Source of the DNA: Acinetobacter sp. TGL-Y2
GTDB taxonomy: Bacteria > Pseudomonadota > Gammaproteobacteria > Pseudomonadales > Moraxellaceae
DNA length: 64,000 nt
Direction of reading: 5' to 3'
NCBI RefSeq assembly: GCF_001612555.1
Contig: NZ_CP015110.1
Span: forward strand, 1,736,001 to 1,800,000
The notes below the pieces were generated by a model. That model was not told the origin of the DNA and did no database searches. It saw only the letters and a list, made by a program, of their open reading frames with translations. The position numbers and the translations under genes were made by a program. Of the stretch, positions 59,626 to 64,000 are shown piece after piece. Each line of letters begins with the position of its first letter. Positions within the stretch are counted from its first letter, which is position 1.

Positions 59626-59912
59626 TGGGAGCACTGCAGAAATATGTAATTATAGTTGAATCCAATACTCCACCACATGTCGTGCTTGGGCAAGATATTG
59701 GTGGTGGGATTGTTAAGGAATTAAAGGAAGTGGACGTAGAGCTTGTCTCAGCATCTCACTTGGCCCAAAGATATAATTTATCTGTGACTACGATCCGCGA
59801 TAAACTTATATCGATCAATCAAGGCACTCAAGGCAAGGCGCTATACAATCCTCGCCTAGCCCATGACTTACTGACCACAAAAAACAAAAGAGGCAGACCG
59901 AGAGCTAATTAG
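59625..59912 (+). CDS. Excisionase-like small DNA-binding protein
   Basis: 95 residues. The C-terminal half, ELVSASHLAQRYNLSVTTIR then DKLISINQG and NPRLAHDLLTTKNKRGRPRA, is a MerR/Xis-like winged HTH with a basic tail. It ends 4 bp inside the convergent integrase gene, the expected place for xis. Confidence 0.65.
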   Translation: MGALQKYVIIVESNTPPHVVLGQDIGGGIVKELKEVDVELVSASHLAQRYNLSVTTIRDKLISINQGTQGKALYNPRLAHDLLTTKNKRGRPRAN

Positions 59913-60928
59913 CTCTCACTGTCATTAAACATTTCTACCAGATCTTGAGCATCTGGATTGTAATACGTGTTAATTAGAATCCCGATCGTCTTATGCCCTG
60001 TAATCTTAGCCAACACTTCAACTGGTAATTTACGAACTTTCACCATTCTCGTGATTGCTTCATGTCGAGAGTCATGAAAATTAATACCTGGTAATCCTGC
60101 TCTCTTTTTCGCTCTCACCCATGTTGCACAGCATACATCTTTGTCGATCGGTAGTAGTTCATCATTATTGTTTGCTAATAATGCCAGTAGGCGTTTTGCC
60201 TCTTTAGATAATGGAACGTTTCGAGTTTCGCCATTTTTTGTCATGGGTAAATGTACAAAGCCATCTCTTATGTCAGCCCTACGCATTGCTAGTATTTCGC
60301 CTTGACGCATTGCAGTTTCAAGCGCAAATAGAAACGCCCATGCTACATATTGTCTTGAGTTTTCAGGCGTTGTAGTGCCGTTCCAAGACAATGCTTTTAA
60401 TAATTGCTCTTGCTGCTCATCTGTGATGCGCTGATTTCTAGATTTTTCCTTGCTTGGCATGGTGACTGAATGCCACACGTTGGATTCAATTAAAAACAGT
60501 TCCTTCATTGCATAAGTGAACACAGCTGAATAGATCGCATGCTCATTTCTGAGCGTAGACACTTTGACTTCTTTTTTCCGTTTATTACGCCATTCCGCAA
60601 TATCAGCCGGCTTAAAATCATAAATTGATTTATTTAAAAGGTTTGGTGCAATACGGTCTAAGTTTTTTAGCTTAAAATTAATGGTCCTTGCAGATCGCAT
60701 GTGGCGACCATGCTCTTGATAATATTTGTCGCAAAGCTCTTTGAATGGATATGAGGGTTTAATGCCTTGCTCAATATCGACTTTACCAGTTTTTAGCTCA
60801 AGTAATTTGTGCGCTGCCCATAATTCACATTCTTTCGCGGTGTCTTTTGTGACTGAATATCGCTTCTTGTCAAAAGTAACGGTAATGCGCCAACTTGATC
60901 CGCGTTGTATCGGTTTTGGAAGTTTCAT
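59909..60928 (-). CDS. int: Tyrosine integrase
   Basis: 339 residues. An arm-binding N-terminus (SWRITVTFDKKRYSVTKDTA) and core-binding region precede the catalytic domain: LETAMRQGEIL (first Arg), INFHDSRHEAITR (H-x-x-R), ITGHKTIGI (His) and INTYY (nucleophile Tyr). It catalyses site-specific integration and excision. It starts at the right end of the prophage, with arm-like repeats just upstream. Confidence 0.93.
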   Translation of the reverse strand: MKLPKPIQRGSSWRITVTFDKKRYSVTKDTAKECELWAAHKLLELKTGKVDIEQGIKPSYPFKELCDKYYQEHGRHMRSARTINFKLKNLDRIAPNLLNKSIYDFKPADIAEWRNKRKKEVKVSTLRNEHAIYSAVFTYAMKELFLIESNVWHSVTMPSKEKSRNQRITDEQQEQLLKALSWNGTTTPENSRQYVAWAFLFALETAMRQGEILAMRRADIRDGFVHLPMTKNGETRNVPLSKEAKRLLALLANNNDELLPIDKDVCCATWVRAKKRAGLPGINFHDSRHEAITRMVKVRKLPVEVLAKITGHKTIGILINTYYNPDAQDLVEMFNDSES

Positions 60929-60934
60929 TTTTTG

Positions 60935-61015
60935 GTGCAGATCTGGTGCAGATTTGTTTTTATTCTAGCAATTAAGTAGAAAAATGAAAGAAAATAAACA
61001 GCATTTAGTGCAGAT
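60935..61015. repeat. GTGCAGAT direct repeats upstream of int
   Basis: GTGCAGAT occurs at 60935-60942, 60946-60953 and 61008-61015; the first two are 11 bp apart. Their place beside int fits arm-type integrase or excisionase binding sites. Confidence 0.5.
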
Positions 61016-61209
61016 ATGGATTTAGTATTGTGACTTTTTTAAATTAAAGATCATTATAAGTTATTGTTTTTATTTATTAATTTTTGAATATTTTTTTATT
61101 TTTAATATTTTCTGTGCTGAATGCCACCTAAAATCATTGTATACTACCTTTTTGTTATGAAGTCTGAATGCTGCTTTCAGTTCTCGCAGATTCTTTAAGT
61201 GATGTTTCA
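61016..61209. other. AT-rich junction between prophage and tusD
   Basis: Very AT-rich (T-tracts around 61060-61110), with no gene. It probably contains the right attachment site and the tusD promoter. TGTATACTACC at 61138-61148 could hold a -10 element. No duplicate of this DNA was recognised at the left end. Confidence 0.4.
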
Positions 61210-61578
61210 ATGCCTACTTTACTGTTAATTACCTCTGCTCCAAGTTCGATTCATGCATGGCATGCCTTAGGTCTTGCTCAAGCATTGAAAGCTACAAATC
61301 AAGATTTTCGAATTTTTTTCTATCAAGATGGCGTAACTGTCGCGAATAATTTGCAATGGGTACCAGATGATCAGCGAAACTTAAGTTCTGAATGGCAAAA
61401 ATTAAACATTAGACTTCCTGTATGCGTCAGTGCCGCACTTGCACGAGGTATCACTGACGAAGAAAATGCACAGCGTCATCACATTCATACACACAACTTA
61501 GCAACGGGCTTTGAATTGGTGGGTTTGGGTGAACTTGCAGATGTAGTTCAATCTGCTGAACGCTTAATTCAATTTTAA
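61210..61578 (+). CDS. tusD: Sulfurtransferase TusD
   Basis: 122 residues from the ATG at 61210 (MPTLLLITSAPSSIHAWHAL); the longer frame from 61168 adds 14 residues foreign to the family. The conserved Cys is in LPVCVSAALARGI. TusBCD accepts persulfide sulfur from TusA and passes it to TusE for 2-thiouridine synthesis in tRNA by MnmA. Confidence 0.88.
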   Translation: MPTLLLITSAPSSIHAWHALGLAQALKATNQDFRIFFYQDGVTVANNLQWVPDDQRNLSSEWQKLNIRLPVCVSAALARGITDEENAQRHHIHTHNLATGFELVGLGELADVVQSAERLIQF

Positions 61579-61621
61579 GTTGTTATTTTTATTTGACTGT
61601 TGCAATTGAAAGGTAAATTGT

Positions 61622-61972
61622 GTGAAATCTGTACTCGTTATATTAACCCAAGCCAATTTGAATACTTTGCAAGTTCATGAAAGCTTGTCTGCTACTATGG
61701 TTTTGGCCACTTTTGGCTGTGAAGTGAAGGTTTTACTACAAGACGGCGCACTCAGTTTACTTAAGTCTGAACTGGCTTTCGATGGCTTAAAACACGCCTT
61801 CAAAGTTGCCTCAAATATGGTCGATAGTTTTGAGTTTTACGACCTCACCCCTGTTTTGATTGAATCTAAACATCAGCAGCATGCCTTTGTGCTTCAGTCT
61901 GAACAAGACCTCGAGTTTGTCGAATTGAACGCCACTTTCATTCAATCCTTTGACCATGTTTTGTATTGGTAA
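61622..61972 (+). CDS. tusC: TusC, DsrF-like subunit
   Basis: 116 residues from a GTG at 61622. MKSVLVILTQANLNTLQVHE and SATMVLATFGCEVKVLLQDG fit the DsrE/F fold. It is the structural partner in the TusBCD complex, between tusD and tusB. Confidence 0.82.
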   Translation: MKSVLVILTQANLNTLQVHESLSATMVLATFGCEVKVLLQDGALSLLKSELAFDGLKHAFKVASNMVDSFEFYDLTPVLIESKHQQHAFVLQSEQDLEFVELNATFIQSFDHVLYW

Positions 61973-61978
61973 TGCCTC

Positions 61979-62263
61979 ATGACTGAACCTACCCTATATT
62001 TAATTCAATCCGATTTTGCCAGTACCGAACATGTTTTAAAGCAACTTCAGCAAATCTATAGCCCAAGCGACGCTATTGTTTTAATGGGTGATTCAGCTTT
62101 GCATGCACAGTCTGACCTGCTCAAAGACAAGAGTCCTATTTTTATGTTGGAAAATGATGCTGAAGTTTTGCCCAATCAAGCCTTAGATGCGATTCAAATC
62201 ATCGATTACGCGAAATTTTCTGATGTGGTGCTCTCGTTTAAACGCTGTATCAGTTTAAAATAA
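61979..62263 (+). CDS. tusB: TusB, DsrH-like subunit
   Basis: 94 residues. TLYLIQSDFASTEHVLKQL and SDAIVLMGDSALHAQ match DsrH/TusB. It starts 6 bp after tusC and completes the hexameric relay complex. Confidence 0.82.
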   Translation: MTEPTLYLIQSDFASTEHVLKQLQQIYSPSDAIVLMGDSALHAQSDLLKDKSPIFMLENDAEVLPNQALDAIQIIDYAKFSDVVLSFKRCISLK

Positions 62264-62349
62264 TGGCTTCGAAAAAGACGTTTAATTTTTAAGACTGGAT
62301 GTTGAAAAAAAGACATTTAAACGAGACATTTAAAACAGGTAGTAAATCA

Positions 62350-62673
62350 ATGAGTGATAATGCTGTGCTTGAGCTTGACCAAGATGGTCATTTGGTTGAT
62401 TACACTGTATGGAATCATCAAGTTGCCCAAACTTTAGCTCAATCATTGGAATTAGAGTTGACTGCATGGCATTTTGAAATCTTAGAAGCAGTACGTCAGT
62501 TCTATGCGCAGTTTGGACACTCACCTGCAACGCGCCCATTGATTAAATTTTTAATGAAAACGGTCAGCTCTGAAATCAATAATGCCGTATTACAAGAGAA
62601 GTTTAATACAGGCTTAGTTGCGCGTCATTTAAGTCGTTTGGCAGGTGTGCCTAAACCTGCGAATTGTTTATAA
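62350..62673 (+). CDS. tusE: TusE (DsrC-like) sulfur acceptor
   Basis: 107 residues from the ATG at 62350; a longer frame from 62299 is unlike the family. LVDYTVWNHQVAQTLAQSLE, LTAWHFEILEAVRQFYAQFG and the C-terminal VPKPANCL with the penultimate-position Cys define TusE/DsrC. It binds TusBCD and hands sulfur to MnmA. Confidence 0.9.
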   Translation: MSDNAVLELDQDGHLVDYTVWNHQVAQTLAQSLELELTAWHFEILEAVRQFYAQFGHSPATRPLIKFLMKTVSSEINNAVLQEKFNTGLVARHLSRLAGVPKPANCL

Positions 62674-62765
62674 AAAAATAGTATTTCAGCTAAATAAAAG
62701 TGAATTTAATCTTATCTATTCAGATTAACCCTCTAGCAGAAACCGTTTATTCTAAGAAAATGACC

Positions 62766-63179
62766 TTAAAGTACTTCGGATTGATCAACGGAGATAGGCG
62801 TACAAAAAATTGCCACATTGACGCCTGAATCTTGGAAACTTGTTCGCTGACGCTCTAAAAAAACCTGAGCCACCTGATTCATTAAACGTGCTGAATCCAA
62901 GTCCAAGTTGTCTTGACTAAGCTGAACAATGTTCTTATACGCTTGAATACGCATACAAAGCGCTTGTTTTTGCTCTAAGGCAGTGGGTGTTGCGTTTGGA
63001 TCATCCAAAACCGTTTTGGTGTGATTCACCACATCAATATACTGCTGAAGCTTTAAATCAAAAGCATGATTTTGATGGACTGTATTTGCCCAAGTCAGCC
63101 CCGAACAGCACATTAAGATGCACAATAAACTAAGCTGACTAGCATGAGCCAATTTTTCAAGCATCTTCATGTAGGTCAT
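62766..63179 (-). CDS. Secreted hypothetical protein
   Basis: 137 residues. A signal peptide (about residues 1-31, LLCILMCCSGLTWANT) leads a helical domain (LCMRIQAYKNIVQLSQDNLD). Not recognised. Three base pairs after the DUF2185-like gene, so probably co-transcribed with it. Confidence 0.6.
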   Translation of the reverse strand: MTYMKMLEKLAHASQLSLLCILMCCSGLTWANTVHQNHAFDLKLQQYIDVVNHTKTVLDDPNATPTALEQKQALCMRIQAYKNIVQLSQDNLDLDSARLMNQVAQVFLERQRTSFQDSGVNVAIFCTPISVDQSEVL

Positions 63180-63182
63180 GAC

Positions 63183-63545
63183 TTAAAATAATTCAGGTTC
63201 AGCTTTCCACACGTCTTCATAATCATCACGATCGATCATAAAACGAAACCCTGTCTCTAAAGATAAGTATGGAATCGCTTCGGGTAGAATTTCTTCAAGT
63301 TCCTTTATGGTCACAGTTTCAAAGAAGTCTTCACCCTCTTCCAACTCACCGCCGTAGATAAACCAGCAGATATTTTCGTCTGTTTCAGGTTTTTTACGTA
63401 AGCCCACGATGGGCTCTTTATCTAAGGTATGTTTTGCAATAGCAACGACATCATCTTCGTTGACTTTAATATATGCAGAATCAAATTCTTCACAAACCAA
63501 CTTCTGCTCTTCAATAAAATCTTGCAACATAGACGATTCCGTCAT
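63183..63545 (-). CDS. DUF2185 / Imm33-like protein
   Basis: 120 residues from the ATG at 63545 (MTESSMLQDFIEEQKLVCEE). It contains KEPIVGLRKKPETDENICWF, IYGGELEEGEDFF and SLETGFRFMIDRDDYEDVWK, the DUF2185 pattern, sometimes annotated as immunity protein Imm33. Acidic and soluble. The biological role in Acinetobacter is unknown. Confidence 0.7.
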   Translation of the reverse strand: MTESSMLQDFIEEQKLVCEEFDSAYIKVNEDDVVAIAKHTLDKEPIVGLRKKPETDENICWFIYGGELEEGEDFFETVTIKELEEILPEAIPYLSLETGFRFMIDRDDYEDVWKAEPELF

Positions 63546-63639
63546 GATCATAAATACAAACCTGATTCTATGCGGATGCGCTAAACGACACAATCTATCC
63601 GATGAAAGAATCTATTTTTAATTTTGATTTTTTGTTATT

Positions 63640-63660
63640 TTGAATAAGTTACATATTCAA
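63640..63660. promoter_or_regulatory. UmuDAb-type palindromic operator
   Basis: TTGAATA-AGTTACA-TATTCAA, perfect 7-bp arms, 16 bp before the umuD ATG. It resembles the TTGAA...TTCAA palindrome bound by UmuDAb/DdrR at Acinetobacter DNA-damage genes. Autoregulation is implied. Confidence 0.65.
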
Positions 63661-63675
63661 ATAGACATTTAAAAC

Positions 63676-64000
63676 ATGAGTGATCATTTTTCCAAACCAT
63701 CTAACATCCCCAAATCCAGTCACGGCGGATCACGTCAAAATGCAGGACGCAAACCTCTCTATCCTGAAAAAACAGTGGCGATGCGTGTCCCTGAGTCTAA
63801 AGTGATTGAAATTAAAGCATGGCTAAAACCTCAACCTGCGGATGATTTCATTCAGGACATCGAGCTTATTCCGATTGAGTTTAGAACTCAAATGAGCTTG
63901 CCTTGTCCCCTTGAGTCTGTTGCGGCAGGGTTTCCATCCCCAGCGCAAGATTATGTTGAAAAGCATATCGATCTCAATGAATATTTGGTTCAAAATCCCA
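63676..64000 (+). CDS. umuD: UmuDAb-like S24 peptidase/repressor (cut by window edge)
   Basis: The first 108 codons are in the window. After an extra N-terminal region (MSDHFSKPSNIPKSSHGGSR, then QNAGRKPLYPEKTVAMRVPE) comes the UmuD start LPCPLESVAAGFPSPAQDYV, then EKHIDLNEYLVQNP. The Ala-Gly pair is the self-cleavage site. In Acinetobacter, which lacks LexA, the long UmuD (UmuDAb) represses error-prone polymerase genes until RecA triggers cleavage. The catalytic Ser/Lys lie beyond the window. Confidence 0.88.
   Translation, partial: MSDHFSKPSNIPKSSHGGSRQNAGRKPLYPEKTVAMRVPESKVIEIKAWLKPQPADDFIQDIELIPIEFRTQMSLPCPLESVAAGFPSPAQDYVEKHIDLNEYLVQNP

Larger units (their letters stand above)
10815..60928. 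mobile_element. Temperate prophage (about 50 kb, ends approximate)
   Basis: The span runs from the BRO antirepressor to the integrase. It contains complete modules for lysis, tail, tape measure, tail tube, head, portal, large terminase, antitermination, replication, cro/cI switch, ERF recombination and a tyrosine integrase. Structural genes are all on the minus strand. The head resembles Mu (DUF935 portal, F-like protein, DUF1320, Gp37), but integration is by a tyrosine recombinase and replication looks lambda-like. Several accessory modules are inserted. No att duplication was found, so the true ends lie between about 10765-10815 on the left and 60929-61209 on the right. Confidence 0.9.

Overview
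The window is a piece of an Acinetobacter chromosome (A. baumannii-like or close kin) carrying one apparently complete ~50 kb temperate siphophage-type prophage. Clues to the genus are the AT-rich DNA, a tusDCBE sulfur-relay operon, class II fumarase, and at the right edge an umuD homologue with the extra N-terminal segment known from Acinetobacter UmuDAb, preceded by a matching palindrome. No tRNA, rRNA, insertion sequence or CRISPR array was seen.

Host left flank (1-10812): start of an acyl-CoA dehydrogenase (-), a LysR regulator (+), a membrane-anchored SNase-type nuclease (+), a MarR-MFS efflux pair (+), a nitroreductase (-), an unknown protein (-), a frameshifted membrane gene (+), fumC (-), a GalE-like epimerase with an altered catalytic motif (-), and a secreted catalase-family protein (+).

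Prophage (about 10.8-61.0 kb). From the left: an accessory zone (BRO antirepressor, divergent Arc-type regulators, a TerD/TerB-like/PH/HNH fusion, a HEPN-zinc-ribbon gene broken by an in-frame TGA, a membrane protein, an orphan antitoxin-like HTH with a toxin-tail remnant, an Excalibur protein); lysis (membrane-anchored amidase); tail (18.0-32.1 kb, with a small cargo cluster between tape measure and tail chaperone); head and packaging genes with Mu-like portal/F/protease and lambda-like capsid (32-41 kb), all on the minus strand; then a 5 kb plus-strand cargo island (43.8-48.8 kb) with an ExoVII large/small subunit-NUDIX-SRA/HNH operon plus a PAAR protein and lipoprotein; then the antiterminator/replication operon (-) with iterons inside the replication gene; the cro/cI switch; a lysogenic operon in which an OLD-like ATPase-TOPRIM protein and an adenine methylase follow cI; the early recombination operon (+, ERF); and a tyrosine integrase (-). 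The same 13-bp operator occurs at both ends of the immunity region, as expected for a lambdoid switch.

Host right flank (61.2-64.0 kb): tusDCB and tusE, two small unknown minus-strand genes, and the start of umuDAb.

The most interesting content is a set of candidate anti-phage or competition modules carried by one prophage: (i) XseA-XseB-NUDIX-SRA/HNH, (ii) OLD-like ATPase plus Dam-type methylase downstream of cI, (iii) the TerD-HNH fusion under an Arc regulator, (iv) HEPN-zinc-ribbon (currently interrupted), and (v) a PAAR/lipoprotein pair. Functions of these are inferred from domain architecture and position; none is demonstrated by sequence alone. The attachment-site duplication was not identified, so prophage ends are approximate.
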